Assembly (NCBI RefSeq): GCF_019175385.1
Contig: NC_083338.1
Span: forward strand, 68,704,712-68,768,711
DNA length: 64,000 nucleotides
Source: Lycium barbarum
Taxonomy: Eukaryota; Streptophyta; Magnoliopsida; Solanales; Solanaceae
Direction: 5' to 3'
Below are positions 24,133-36,456 of this stretch, one piece after another. Within the stretch, counting starts at the first letter, position 1. Each line of letters begins with the position of its first letter. Under the pieces are notes generated by a model that had not been told where the DNA came from, searched no databases, and was given only the letters and a program-made list of their open reading frames with translations. The position numbers and the translations under genes were made by a program.

Positions 24133-24310
24133 ATTTATATAATTGAACTTACTCAGCCCGTCGGGACTTCCACTGACACTTGTACGGTCCGTGGAACAAT
24201 TCACGCCCCGTACAAGTGGCGTTGTTCACCACCTTTGAAAGCATAGTTGCTGTTGAGTTATACGGACCATTATACGGTCCGTATAACATTCCACGGGCCA
24301 TATAACTTGG
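24133..24310 (-). promoter_or_regulatory. E4 LTR core promoter: TATA box with CGG-N-CCG palindromes
   Basis: In element sense, palindromic sites such as TATACGG-T-CCGTATA (around 24272-24288) and related CCACGGG and ACGGTCCGTGG sites come first. The TATA box TATATAAAT follows about 40 bp later. The same order (palindromes, then TATA-like box) occurs in E5 and E6. Promoter function is inferred from position. Confidence 0.6.
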
Positions 24311-24664
24311 TCGTGTAACTCATAGTTTTTCTGAAGTTGTTCTCGTCGTTTCGTTTGATCTCCAATCCTTATACAACCTTCTTAACACTTGTTTAATACT
24401 TCACTAATGATCTAAACATCCCTATAACATGCCTTCAAGGACTTACCAAACAATTCTCAACGCAATTAATTTATGAAACCTTTCCTAAACCTCACTTATA
24501 CTTCACTTATCCTTATTCCATCAATTCATATAACTTCAAGATCTTGACGTACGCATTCCAAGACCACCAAATATTCGTCTTATAGTCTTAAGAACTTCCT
24601 GTTACTCTTAAGCTCGCAATGGTTCATTCACTATATGATGACATGAAATTTCTAAGGTGTAACA

Positions 24665-25125
24665 GGAATCTTATTGTCTTCACTAAGCTCCAAAAGTGGA
24701 GTAATCAATGCTCACCCACCAATGGAACTTTGTTCACAGGCACAATAAATTCTGGCTGCCAAAAATAACCTAAAATGTTCTTTAAATAGGCTCCCAAAGC
24801 GCACAGCAACGACTGACAAAATTGCCCCTGATAGCAAGATCAACGGACCGACGATCGTCCGACGATCCGTCGATTCCTCCGTCCTTTTTTTCTTCAGAAA
24901 TGTGATCCATTCGACGGTGGAGTCGACCAGTTTGACGCTCCGTCGAGTATTCCATCTTTCTCTCTTCTTGTTGACAAATCTTGGTCGTCGACACAAATGA
25001 CGAAGCGTTAATCATTTCGACGCTTCGTCGATAGCTTCGTCCTTTGTTGTCTTCAACTAAGGTCATCACTGGAAAATTGAGCTTATCGACATTTCAATGG
25101 ACGATTCGTCGACTGGTATGTTACT
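24665..25125 (-). repeat. Fragment of another LTR (promoter region), host of the E4 insertion
   Basis: No gene. Read on the minus strand it has a cluster of palindromic sites with CGACG/CGTCG arms (24840-25110), then CCTATTTAAAG near 24780-24790, the same layout as the LTR promoters of E4 and E5. I infer an LTR fragment of a further minus-strand element. Neither LTR terminus can be seen. At its right edge an 11-bp direct repeat (25136-25146 and 25156-25166) marks the join to E5. Confidence 0.5.
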
Positions 25126-28100
25126 TTCAGACCAAGAGACAACATCTTATGGATTGAGACAACATCCCAATCCCCAACTCTCCAGTTCGAACTAGTCATT
25201 AATGAATTTCCAGAAGTTTTCCCAGAAGATCTTCCCAGAGTTCCTCCCGACAGGGAGATAGACTTTGGAATCGATCTACTTCCCGGCACTGAGCCGATAT
25301 CTATCCCACCATACAGAATGGCTCTAGCATAGTTGAAAGAGTTAAAAGCCCAATTGAAAGACTTCTTGACAAAGGATTTATTAGGCCAAGTGTTACACCT
25401 TGGGGCGTACCAGTCTTGTTTGTCTGAAAGAAAGATGGTTCCTCACACATGTGCATTGACTACCGTCAGTTGAACAAAGTCACCATTAAGAATAAGTATC
25501 CTCACCCCAAAATAGAAGATTTATTTGACCAACTTCAGGGGGCCCTGTGTTATTCCAAGATTGACCTCAGATCAGGATACAATCAGTTAACAGTTAAGGA
25601 GGTTGATCTTCCAATGACCCCTTTCAGATCCCGTTATGGTCATTTCAAATTTCTTGTCATGTCATTTGGGTTGACAAATGCATCAGCTACTTTCATGGAC
25701 CTTATGAACAGAGTTTTCATGCTTTATCTTGACTTATTTGTCGTTGTGTTTATTGATGATATTTTTTTGTATTCCTATAGTGAGACAGAACATGCAGAAC
25801 ATCTCAGAATAGTGTTGTAGACACTTCAGGATCATGAGCTCTATGCAAAATTTTATAAGTAAGAATTTTGGCTAAAGTCAGTTGCATTCTTAGGCCATGT
25901 AATCTCCGGTGAAGGTGTCAAAGTGGATTCTCAGAAAATTGATGCCATAAAGAATTGGCCTAGACCTACCTTAGTATTTGATATAAGAAGTTTCTTAGGT
26001 CTTGCAAGCTATTATAGACGTATTGTAGAGGGATTTTCCTCTATATCAGCTCCATTGACTAAGCTGACTCAGAAAAAGGTCAAATTTTTCAAATGCATGT
26101 GAGCAATGTTTTGAAGAGTTGAAGAAGAGGTTGACATCTGCTCGAGTTTTGACGCTACCAGAACTAACCGAAGGGTTCGTAGTGTATTATGACGCTTCAG
26201 GAATTTGTCTCAGATATGTCTTAATGCAACATGGTAAGGTTGTACCTTATGCATCCCGACAGCTTAAAGCTCATGAAATAATTATTCGACTCACGACTTG
26301 GAATTGGCATCTACGGTTTTTGCACTTAAGATATGGCGTCACTATTTGTATGGAGTGCATGTTGATATTTTCACAGATCGCAAGAGCCGTTAGTACATTT
26401 TCTAGCAGAGGGAGTTGAATCTTAGACAGAGAAAATGTCTTGAATTTATTAAGGACTATGATGTAGATATTCTCTATCATCTAGGGAAGGCAAATGTTGT
26501 AGCCGATGATTTTAGTCAGCGTTCCATGGGGAGTTTAGCTCGCATTGAGGCAGATAAGAGAATTATGACAAAGGAAGTTCACCGCTTAGCTAGCTTAGGA
26601 GTTTGACTCTTGGACTTTGAAGATGGTGGATTTGTTTTCAAAATAGGGCTTATTCCTCCTTAGTAGCTGAAGTGAAGGAGAAGCAGTTTAGTGATCCCTT
26701 CTTACTGCGGCTGAAGGAGGGGATTCACAAGCATAAGACAACGACTTTCGAACAAGGAGGAGATGATGGTACCTTGAGGTACCAAGGAAGATTATGTGTT
26801 CCAGATGTGAATGAGCTTAGAAAGCGAATTATGTCAGAAGCTCACAATTTTAGGTATTCCATCCATCCAGGTTCCACGAAGATGTAAGGAAATCTATTAG
26901 TGGAATGATATGAAAAGAATGCAGCAGATTTTGTGGCTAAGTGTCCGAATTATCAGCAAGTAAGAGCCGAGCACCAGAGGCCTGGTGGGTTAGTTCAGAA
27001 TATTGATATTCTTGTTTTGAAATGGGTTATGATAAAAATGGATTTTATAACAGGTCTACCTCGCTCATCATGAAGGCATGACTCGATTTAGGTGATTGTG
27101 GACCGTCTTACTAAATCAGCGCACTTTTTGCTAGTCAAGACCACAGATTCAACCGAAGACTATGCCAAGTTGTATATTCATGAAATTGTCAGATTTCACG
27201 GGACTCCAGTGTCCATTATTTCCAATCGTTGTGCTCAGTTCACATCAAACTTTTGTAAATCCTTTCAGAAGGGATTGGGTACCAAGGTTAAATTCAGCAT
27301 AGCTTTTCATCCACAGCAAATGGTCAGGCGGAGCGTACCATTCAGACTCTTAAGGACATGTTGAGAGCATGTGTCCTAGATTTTAAAGGTAATTAGGATG
27401 ATTATTTGCCATTCATTGAATTCTCTTATAATAACAGTTATCATGCTAGCATCAAGATGACACTATTTGAAGCTTTGTATGGGCGAAGCTGTAGATCACC
27501 CATTGGTTGGTTTGAAATTGGTGAAGCAGAGTTGTTGGGACCAGATTTGGTCTATCAAGCCATGGAGAAATTCAAGTTGATTCAATATCTTTTGAGAATG
27601 GCTCAGAGTTGCCAAAAGTCCTACACGGATGTGTGACAAAGATACTTAGCGTTTCAAGCTGATGATTGGGTGTTCTGAAAGGTTTCACATATGAAGGGTG
27701 TGATGAGATTTGGAAAGAAAGGGAAACTTAGTCCCAGATATATTGGACCTTACAGAATCCTGTGAAGGTTGGTCAAGTATCTTATGAGCTTGATTTACCA
27801 CAAGAGTTGGCTGTTGTACACCTAATATTTCACGATCCATGTTGAGAAAGTGTGTGGGAGAACAGTCATTGGTTGTTCCTGCTGACACTATAACGGTTAA
27901 GGATAGCCTAACCTATGAGGAGATCCCTATGGAAATTCTTGATCGTCAGGTTCGGCAGTTGAGAACTAAGGAAGTTGCCTCAGTAAAGGTGTTATGGAGG
28001 AGTCATAAATTCCAAGAGGCTACATGGGAAGCCGAAGAGGAAATGAAATCCAGATATCCTCACTTGTTTGAAAAGCAAACAGATTGCGTTCAAGGTACAT

Positions 28101-28333
28101 ACCTTCTGAATCCATGTCAAGTCCCTTACGTATTCATGCCTCACGTTCATGTATTCTCTATTCATGTCTCATTTCCCAGTGTTCATGTCCTCATGGAACC
28201 ATGTCATGATATTTTAGTCACCATGCTCCATGTCATATTTCCTCATGTTCACGCACTCAAGCCACGTCCATTCACATTCTTAACCACAACCCATCATTCG
28301 AGGACGAATGATCCCAAGGAGGAGATATTGTAA
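25126..28333 (+). pseudogene. pol: E5 pol remnant: RT, RNase H, integrase, chromodomain-like tail
   Basis: The order is: linker with [12 protein letters not shown]; reverse transcriptase (open 25449-25820) with [21 protein letters not shown] and FIDD; RNase H remnants (26119-26420); integrase zinc region and core (26672-27640) with [10 protein letters not shown] and SNRCAQFT, the latter replacing the usual SDRGAQFT and losing the catalytic Asp; and a tail with LDRQVRQLRTKEVASVKVLWRS and TWEAEEEM (27900-28070). Many stops and frameshifts separate these blocks. The final open frame (27839-28333) runs past the tail into untranslated sequence. It is non-functional. Confidence 0.9.
28293..28328 (+). 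other. E5 pre-PPT hairpin and polypurine tract
   Basis: ATCATTCG (28293-28300), loop AGGA, CGAATGAT (28305-28312). Compared with AACATTCG/CGAATGTT elsewhere, both sides have changed together, so pairing is kept. The purine run AAGGAGGAGA follows and is decayed by TATT next to the LTR. Confidence 0.82.
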
Positions 28334-29660
28334 CACCTCGTACCTTCAAACTAAGCAATGTTCATGATTTGGGACTTAGAAAACCAGACGGAGAGTGTTA
28401 GAATTAAATTTGTTTTAGTGTAGTGAATTCTCAATTTTACGCTCAGTTATACGGATCATATAATGTTTTACGGCCCGTACATTTTCCCCAGAAATCCAAC
28501 TTTCTGTTTATGAACTACGGTGCCAGAAACAAACTGTATAAAATTATACGGGCTGCATTACCATCCGTATAAATAAATATTGGCCATACTTTTGTTTCGT
28601 ATCGAAGCACGAAGGAAATCTTAGTTTCTGAATTTCGCCACTGGAAGTGCGGTCACATTATATGGATCGTAAATTTAAGTACAGGCCGTATAAATGGACT
28701 GCACATTTAAGTACGGGCCATATAAGTGGACCGTATAAGTGCCAATGCAGTAAAGAGTATAAATACATAGGTTCAGTTCCAAATTCTATTATTCACTTTC
28801 CCAAGCCCTAACACGAAGGTTTTCTTCTCCCACCATTAAAATACACTAAGGTAAACCTATTCTAAGCCGTTCAAGTAAATTCTAACCAATATCCATGAAT
28901 GCTAAGTAGAAATTCATTGTTCCTAACCTAGGGTTTTCAAGAAAACCCATCTCAAGGATTCAAGATTGAAGCTTTTGGATTTCTTCTTAAGTTCAGAACT
29001 TTTCTACAAGTTTTGGAGCGATTAAGGCATGCAGGATTTTGATCCACCTGTGGGAACATCATTGCTCTTCCCCACACCACGTTCATCCATGAAAACAAGA
29101 AGTTCCATAAACCTAGGGTTTTTATTATAATTCGTGATAACCCTAAGTTACAAGTATCATGCTATACCATGTTTGTATTACTAATTCGTTATTCTATTCT
29201 TGATATTCCATTTTGGTTGTTAAGAATCGGTCCGTATTCCATGAATACCCATGTCTTGAATTCCATGGGTTTTTAGATGCAAGATATGAATTATTATGCT
29301 TATTTTCATGAAAATGTACATGCTTACCATGTTTTTATACAAGTAATACTATACATCTATATCTATGTTATATTACACTCACGAATCATGTTTAAGTAAT
29401 TCATGGGCTTCTAAGCTAATTATATCCATGTTCATGTTTTGGGAGTTGCATAGATTACCAAGAAGGCTCAGACAACCTGAAACTACGTATGCCAGCGTAG
29501 GATAATAATCGCTTCGCCCAGTTAGGACAATTCCTTCATGTTTACCCATTGCGGTTTATTGGATCCATTCATGTCATGTTCATGTCTCGTACCCGGCAAT
29601 GTATGAGATGGCTTAGCTGGTCGAGTAGAGATCAGATGCCATGTGCTCACGTGATGGTTA
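28329..29660 (+). repeat. E5 3' LTR (5' portion)
   Basis: Starts TGTAACACCTCG. Palindromic sites (TTTACGG-C-CCGTAC, TATACGG and CCGTATA forms) lie at about 28440-28740, followed by a clear TATA box TATAAATA at 28758-28765. The downstream part to 29660 is A/T-rich and non-coding. The LTR terminus is missing because E6 begins at 29661. Confidence 0.8.
28440..28765 (+). promoter_or_regulatory. E5 LTR promoter: palindrome cluster and TATAAATA
   Basis: Several partial or complete CGG-N-CCG palindromes lie within 300 bp upstream of TATAAATA (28758-28765). No other stretch in this LTR looks as promoter-like. Function is inferred. Confidence 0.55.
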
Positions 29661-32600
29661 TGTCACGACTTAAACCGATGAGTCGTGGCGAGTGCCCGAC
29701 CACAACTGACCAGGCACCCCTAGACTCGTACCTGAACATCGTTGAATAACTGGGTGGCCCATAAAACTCACACAAGAACAACATCAAAACTATCAACAAT
29801 CTGCGTACGTGTGCATACAGAGATACATATATACCAAAAAGAACAGTACAAGCCGACAAGGCCACTACATATGATGTGCCACGAAAGAATGAAAGCCGAC
29901 AAGGCTTCATCGCGTACCAACTACATATCACTGTCTACAGACCTCTAATAGAATAGAAAGTTGTAGAGAGGACAGGACAGGGCCATGCCATACCCATGGG
30001 TAATGTACATGTATATACGTCTCAAAGTAACATACCAAAATGGGTCGCAGCTCCGGATCAAGTGGAGCGCACCAACAACAGCTGAGGGGAAATCCTACTG
30101 AGTGGGATCGTCTGCCTCTCTATCTGTACCTGCGGGTATGGACGCAGCCCCCTGAACAACAGGGAGTCAGTACAGATAATGTACCGTGTATGTAAGGCAG
30201 AATTAGAATAGAATATCTCAACTCAAGTGATAAGGGAGTAATAAACTCAATCTGTACCTGTAACCAATACTACGAATCATGTACGTGCATATGAACTTGT
30301 AATGCATCACGAGTGTATATATATATACACCCATTGGCTAACACTTATACTTACCTCTAGGTGAGCCACATAATTAAACACGTAATTCTATTCATTCATC
30401 ATGCGAGTCCCATTGGACAACAATGTCATTATATCATAAATGGCGTCTATGCCACATCAATATACATGAGCCGACAAGGCTATCAAAATGATAAACAAAA
30501 TATAGGCCAACAAGGCCAGCCATATCTAACCATATACACATGTCTACGAGCCTCTAAGAAGAGTATAACATATCACAAAAGCGGGACAGGACCCTGCTAT
30601 ACCCATAACTATGTACACAAAAGAATAAGTACCAAAAAGCTATGGCTCCGAATGAAATAGCGCTCTGCTTTGAAATCTCTGAGAAAGCAGCTATGGATCA
30701 AGCCTGTCTCCCTGTGCACCTGCGGGCATGACGTAGCGTCCACAAACAAAAGGACGTCAGTACGAAGAATGTACTGAGTATGTAAAGCATGATCAACGTC
30801 AATATAGAAGCATAATGTGCAACATAAGAAACAGCATGAGATAGGAGATAGTAATGTCATCGTCGTGGGCACTTACTTGCCTTACATAAGATCTTACTAT
30901 TTCTAATGCGTATTGGTGTACATACATCCATAATCGTATTCGTATCCTTTCACGTATCCTTATTCACATTCATATCGTATCTTATTCGTATTCATATCAC
31001 ATACATAGCATTTATATAGCATACCCGACCATGCAGGATCGGTGTTTCATACATACTTGGCCAACCAAGGCTCAAGGTTACTCATACCTGGCCCTACCAA
31101 GGCTTCAGGGTTACATCTACCTAGCCCTACCAAGGCGTCAGGGTGATTCGTACCATCTGCAGAGTGTGCACGCGTTACGTAATCGTATACATACTTATTT
31201 ACATATCTTACCCGGCCTCATAAGCTCGGGGTTCCATAATAGTCATGCATGGACACATATACATAATAGCTCAAAAGTATCTTTACTATTTACATCGTTA
31301 TTCATCACATTTATATTTATAGGCTTTCTCATCATACGAGGGATTCAGTACAATCGTGGCATATCAAGAATCAATGAGCTTACTAGCTCGGGAGATCAAG
31401 TCATTTGAAGGACATCATAGTCTCATAGAAGAGTTAGATATTTGTCCAAAGAGCCATGCCTTATGAAAGAAGGTTTAGCCTTACATACCTTTTTTCGTTC
31501 AACTATTCTACACTTGCGCGTTCTCCTCCAAGGCTAGCGTTTCTACCCTCATTAAAGTCATACTATCATTAGAATCGATAGCTAGCATGTATAACCAAAA
31601 CTAGAGATAATCGGACAACATTTCCTTTATTTATACGACTTCCTTCCTATCATATATCAACTCCCAAACGTCAATAATAACATTCACAATATCCTTACGA
31701 TAGCCTTTGATCAACTACATTATTCTTACTTCACCATTCACTCCCATTCATCCATATTCGTGGTCATATCGCATAGTTCCGTTCATTCAAATTCAAGGAC
31801 TATTCCATGTTCTCAACGTCATTCATAACATGATTATATTCATAACGTATTAGGAATCATAACCCATTCCAAACATCTACTCAAAAGCGACACTATTGAA
31901 CATTCATGACCCATTTCTTACATTCTTTCGTAATCCAAGTGTTTCAACTTTCCAATACTTTAAACAACCTGGAAACATCATAAAACTTACCTTAGATAGT
32001 GTAGGATTGAACCTTGGGTGTAAATACCTCACTTGAGCAAAACCCTAGTTTTTCCTACACTTGAATTCCTTACCTTTGATGAACTTTAATGGGTTTTCTT
32101 ACTTTGATTCACTTGGTTTGATGATAATAACCTTTGATTTCCCTTGGATTCTTGTTCATGAAATATATGTAATGCCCTAGAGGCTTTAGAGAGAAGTGGA
32201 GAAGTGTTGGAAATGAAATAATGAAGTTGGGAACACATTTAAAGACTTAGAACATTTCAGCCCATCGGGAGTTCCACGGTTCGTGGAACATAATGTTGTC
32301 CGTGAAACTGGTCATGGTTCACGACCAGCCAGCCATCTTCCCTGCTGGCAGTTCCACGAACCGATCCACGGTCCGTGGATCATGGTGCTATCTGTGGAAC
32401 CTGTTCGTGGAACTCACAGTTCCACCAAAGTTGATCCCGTCGTCTCGTTTGATCTCCAATCCTTATGGAACCTTCTTAGCACTTGTTCATCACTTCATTA
32501 ACAATATAAGGGGCGTTATAACTCTTCCCCAACACATCATTAAGTTATCATCAACTTGCTACTCATAAATCCCTTCCGATACTTAGCGAATACATGGCCC

Positions 32601-32754
32601 TCTCTTGGCAACTTTCTCGCCTAACATCGAATGTCTTTACAACCCTATTTAGAATCATCAAGTGCTATTTCTTACCTATGGAAACATCGTATACTCGGTG
32701 CTCTTCATTAGCCTATTCACTGTGCATCAACGAAAATTTTTCCGAGGTGTAACA
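29661..32754 (-). repeat. E6: chimeric LTR made of two different LTR segments
   Basis: On the plus strand it begins TGTCACGACTTAAACC and ends GGTGTAACA, as an LTR should. However, 29661 to about 30325 belongs to one LTR type, and from about 30326 it follows the E10 LTR, missing that LTR's first roughly 60 bp. As a result it carries two double-hairpin modules, near 30150-30187 and at 30737-30777. A minus-strand TATA-like TTTAAAT lies near 32231-32237, with palindromes including CCACGG-T-CCGTGG beside it (32265-32425). The flanks GGTTA and ATAAT do not match, and the sequences on either side belong to different elements. Confidence 0.7.
31058..31154. repeat. E6 minisatellite, 3 units of about 32 bp
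   Basis: Units start at 31058, 31089 and 31122 (TGGCC or TAGCC, then CTACCAAGG). E10 has four such units and E11 two at the matching place. Confidence 0.8.
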
Positions 32755-33581
32755 ATAATGCAGGCCTTCACCCTTCTCGCAGCCCCTTTGGGCATAATAG
32801 CATAATGGCCCCTTCGAGCAGCCTCTTCGGGCATCATAATCATTTTATACTAGCTGATCAGGTGGTTTCCGTATATAACGCCTTATCCCTTTTCCGCTTT
32901 CCCTTGAAATGATGTCATGCATATATGTAAGTATATACAAATGCATGATAATATTTGGAAAATATCAAAAGACACCCTTCGGAGAAACCTTTAGTTCAAA
33001 ACGGAACATGTATCAAAAGACTCCTTTTGGAGCAACCTTTAGTTCAAAACGGGAACTACTTCCCCTTTTTTCCAAAATGGGAACTTCTTCCCCTTTTTAT
33101 TTGTCTCCTTCGAGACGTAAAAATCAAGTGTGAAATGCATATGAATAAATAAGCCTTATAAATGTCTCCTTCGGGAATGAGACATTGTTGTAAAATTGTA
33201 CAAATTATGAATGCCCCTTCGGGCTTAAGAAGTTAAGGAACTCAGGATATCCTACATCTAGGAGTGGATTCATTATGGATATTATTACAATTCGCACTTG
33301 TCATAGATCATGCCAAAATGAAAGAAAGGATAGCCTTAACATACCTTTTTTGCCTCGTACTACTTACGTTTATTCTCCCAAGCTCGTAAATCTACATTCA
33401 AAAGAATTCACACTATTGTTAGGCTTATCTTCACATGCTTGTCTCAAGATTTAATTAAAATCCTTTTAGAATCTATCGAAATTCGGGCAGCACCTCCCCT
33501 GTTTATATGCCTAGCCCGAAAACACAATCCAGCAACCAACAACAACAACAACAACAATAGCAATATCAAAAACAATATTAT
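32755..33581 (-). repeat. E7: internal fragment of another LTR, host of the E8 insertion
   Basis: No gene. It has the mid-LTR signature seen in other minus-strand LTRs (AGCCTTAACATACCTTTTTT near 33330, then a TTCGGGCAGCACCTCCCC stretch near 33490). It has neither LTR end. It includes short CCCTTCGGGC-rich repeats near 32770-32835 and a 48-bp-period tandem duplication. The bases ATTAT (33577-33581) next to E8 are its expected target duplication. Confidence 0.6.
32963..33052. repeat. Two-copy tandem repeat in E7
   Basis: Two 42-bp copies (32963-33004 and 33011-33052), period 48 bp, each starting TATCAAAAGA and ending TTCAAAACGG. Confidence 0.85.
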
Positions 33582-36253
33582 TGTCACGACCCGACTAGGG
33601 GCCGTGACGGGTACCCGGGGCTAACCACCGACCACCACTCATTTCCTTACTCGTCATAGTCATTATACACTTCTTTACCATTCATATACTCATAATCATA
33701 AGACAACCATTTTTCATTTGAAAACATAATCAATTTTATATACATAAGCCCTTCGGCTATCAAAATAATAATAATAATATATATATATACAATCATAGAA
33801 TCGTGAGACCATACTACCCACACATGCGTATCCACGAGCCTCTACTATAGTACTAGACATACGGACGGGACAAGACCCCGTCGTGCCCAAAATACATATA
33901 CATATATATATATACACAAAATAATAAACCAAGTAGCACCTCCGGAACAATGGAATGCGCTCAAGTCAGCTGACAGCTCCTACGAGTCTGGATCAAGCTC
34001 ACCTCCCTATCAACCTGTGGGCATGAACACAACGTCCAAAGAAAATGGACGTCAGTACGAACATTGTACTGAGTATGTAAGACAATAACGAAGTAAACAT
34101 AATAGAAGAATCATGAGCCTTAAGAGGAAGGTATAACCTGCATGAGTTTCATAGGTGAATACATCTCATACATATATCGTATATTTATATAAACATAGTA
34201 CATATGTCATCACAGCGCATATATCATCACATCATAATCCTCATCGTTAACCCGCGTCCGGGTAACCATCATATGCCGCCCACTAGTGGTGATCATGTCC
34301 GGCCTTATAGGCACGGTGTATACATAGCAGCCCGTCTTAACGGTGACATGCCCGACCATTTAGGCACGGTGTAATCATAAGAAGCCCGCATTAGCGGTGA
34401 CATGTCTGGCCATCTAGGCACGGTTTAATCATATCATCATATACCTATCATAACTCAACCTTTTCATACATAGCATAGGTAGGTTATAAACTTACATTAT
34501 TGATCATCTCATAGACATATCTTGACTTAGCATCATTATACATTTATCATTAAGAGCATATACTGGAGTTTGGAGGCAATTATGGCTATGTCGGGGCTAC
34601 ATAAGGTCGTGAACCCCCGATTATATTATGGAGTTATCGTCAACATCATATCTCACCTTGAAGGAACTAACAATTTAAGGTGAGTGTACGCAAAGAGAAG
34701 CATCGATGAAAACGTACTTAGAATTATTAGCTTCATGGACATCTTACAATACACTATGATTCCTCATACTTATATTCATCATCATCATTATCATGCTCGT
34801 ATCATATTTCCTTTCTTAATCATGTGCGTATGCAACTTTATATATTCATGGACTCATAGTCTCCATCACGTAGAATGATCAGGGAGAATTAAGAAGATTC
34901 ATGCCTTAGAAGGAAAGGATTAGCCTTACATACCTTTTTCGTTTAACTAATCTATCGCTTGCTTTCTCTCCTTCAATGCCCACGTTTCTACCTTCAAGAG
35001 AAGTCGCACGAACATTAGCTAATCGATTACTTGAACGTACTTACTAAAGCTAAAGAAAATTGGGCAACATTTCCTTTGTTTATACAACTTTTCCCCATAT
35101 TATATATCAAATCCCAACATCCATGACAACATTCACAATATCACAAACAACAATCATCATTCATCTACATTAATCACATTTCACCTTTTCACTCCAATTT
35201 CTCCATAATCATGGTCATAGTTCATTATTGCATTTTCTGACATATAATACTTATTCCATGTTCTAAATGTAGTTCATAACATACTTACAATAACAACATA
35301 CCAATATTCATAATTCACCCCAAATTACTAATCAACAATGACACTATTCACTCATTCATGACCCATTTCCTGTATCTTCTACAATCCATGTGTTTCAACT
35401 TTTCAAGTACCTTAAAAAACATATAGATACCATAAAACTTACCTTAGTGGTGTAGAAATAATCTTTGGGTGGAAATACTTCACTAGAGCAAAACCCTAGT
35501 TTCACTTTCCATGGAATTTCTTGACTTGGATGACTTTGATGTGTTTCTCACACTTAGTTTTGTTGATTTGATGAAGTAGATCATCAATTTCTCATGAATT
35601 CGTGTATATTGAGTGTGTGGAAGGTTCTAGAGAATTATTGAGTTGTGTCGAAGAAGAATAAAATAAAATTAATGTGTTGAAGTCCTTATATCAACTTTTA
35701 AAAACTGTCCCGACGAGATTCTACGGACATTAATACGGTCCGTATAAGCGACCGTGAAACTGCTCCAGTGATCATCCCATTCTGTGTCGATTTCACGGCT
35801 CATTATATGGTCCGTATAAATTTATACGGTCCATATAAGTGACCGTGAAATCACCCCCCTCCACAACTTCATTCTGTGACAATCCTACGGTCTATTATAC
35901 GGACCGTATAACTCATCCTTTCACTGATCTTTTTCTTGTCACTTCATTTGATCTCCAATCCTTAGCGATCCTTCTTAGCACTTGTTTACCACTTCATTAA
36001 CAATCTAAGGGACGTTATAACTCTTCTCCAAAGCACCTTTTAATTATCATTAACTCGTTACTCGTAATTTCTTTCCGATACACATCGTATGCCTTGCCTT
36101 TTCTCGGCAAACCTTCTTCCCTTACATCAAATGTCTTTGAACCTCGATTAGGATCATCAAATGCTATTTCTTACTTATCGAAACATCGTATACGTCGTGC
36201 CTTTTGCTAGCCTATTCACTGTACATTAATGGGAAATTTTTCGAGGTGTAACA
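33582..36253 (-). repeat. E8 3' LTR
   Basis: 2672 bp, from TGTCACGACCCGACTAGGGG to GAGGTGTAACA on the plus strand. It has the best double hairpin in this family: ACGTCCA 34032-34038 with TGGACGT 34046-34052, then TCAGTAC and GTACTGA ending at 34072. Three tandem units lie at 34294-34431. Palindromes such as ATACGG-T-CCGTAT lie at 35705-35915. No coding sequence. Confidence 0.92.
34294..34431. repeat. E8 LTR minisatellite, 2.6 units of 53-54 bp
   Basis: Units start with CATG at 34294, 34347 and 34401. Each contains a GGCACGGT segment and, in complete units, a CCGC/GCGG-type mini-hairpin such as CCGC-ATTA-GCGG. Confidence 0.8.
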
Positions 36254-36290
36254 TTCTTCCCCCCTTTTGGAACATTCGTCCTCGAATGTT
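36254..36290 (-). other. E8 polypurine tract and pre-PPT hairpin
   Basis: In element sense, AACATTCG, loop AGGA and CGAATGTT (plus-strand 36271-36290) precede the purine run AAAAGGGGGGAAGAA next to the 3' LTR. Confidence 0.9.
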
Positions 36291-36456
36291 AAACACCTGG
36301 GAATTCTACGAAAATTTCGCCAGAGTTTCCCCTGTAATATGAAACTACCATCCTATCAGAACAACCCATAATAATACTACCTCACAGGGCCACAACACGA
36401 TAACTATATAAATTGGCCACACACGACCAGAAGCATGAAAAGAAAGCATATATACC

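Larger units (their letters stand above)
18836..24664 (-). mobile_element. E4: gypsy element, 5' half, cut by E2
   Basis: Minus-strand element with a 5' LTR (22126-24664), primer site, leader hairpin, gag, protease, reverse transcriptase and part of RNase H. The rest of pol and the 3' LTR were separated by E2 and lie left of the window. It belongs to the same family as E8: both LTRs begin (plus strand) TGTCACGACCCGACTAGGGG, and the proteins align almost throughout. The base run GGAAT (24665-24669) next to the LTR is its expected target duplication. Confidence 0.9.
22126..24664 (-). repeat. E4 5' LTR
   Basis: 2539 bp. In element sense it runs from TGTTACACC to GTCGTGACA. In plus-strand order it holds a 64-bp TA repeat, the LTR hairpin (TCAGTAC 22611-22617, GTACTGA 22625-22631; the second hairpin is reduced to 3 bp), unit repeats with CCGCC/GGTGTC-type arms near 22855-22960, a minus-strand TATA-like box TATATAAAT at about 24133-24141, and palindromes of the CGG-N-CCG type at 24180-24310. 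Confidence 0.9.
25126..29660 (+). mobile_element. E5: old, decayed gypsy element (pol remnant and 3' LTR)
   Basis: Plus-strand pol starting abruptly in the protease-reverse transcriptase linker, followed by a hairpin, a polypurine tract and an LTR beginning TGTAACACCTCG at 28329. Gag, protease and the 5' LTR are absent. It is the most damaged coding copy in the window and probably the oldest. The LTR is cut off at 29660 by E6. Confidence 0.85.
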
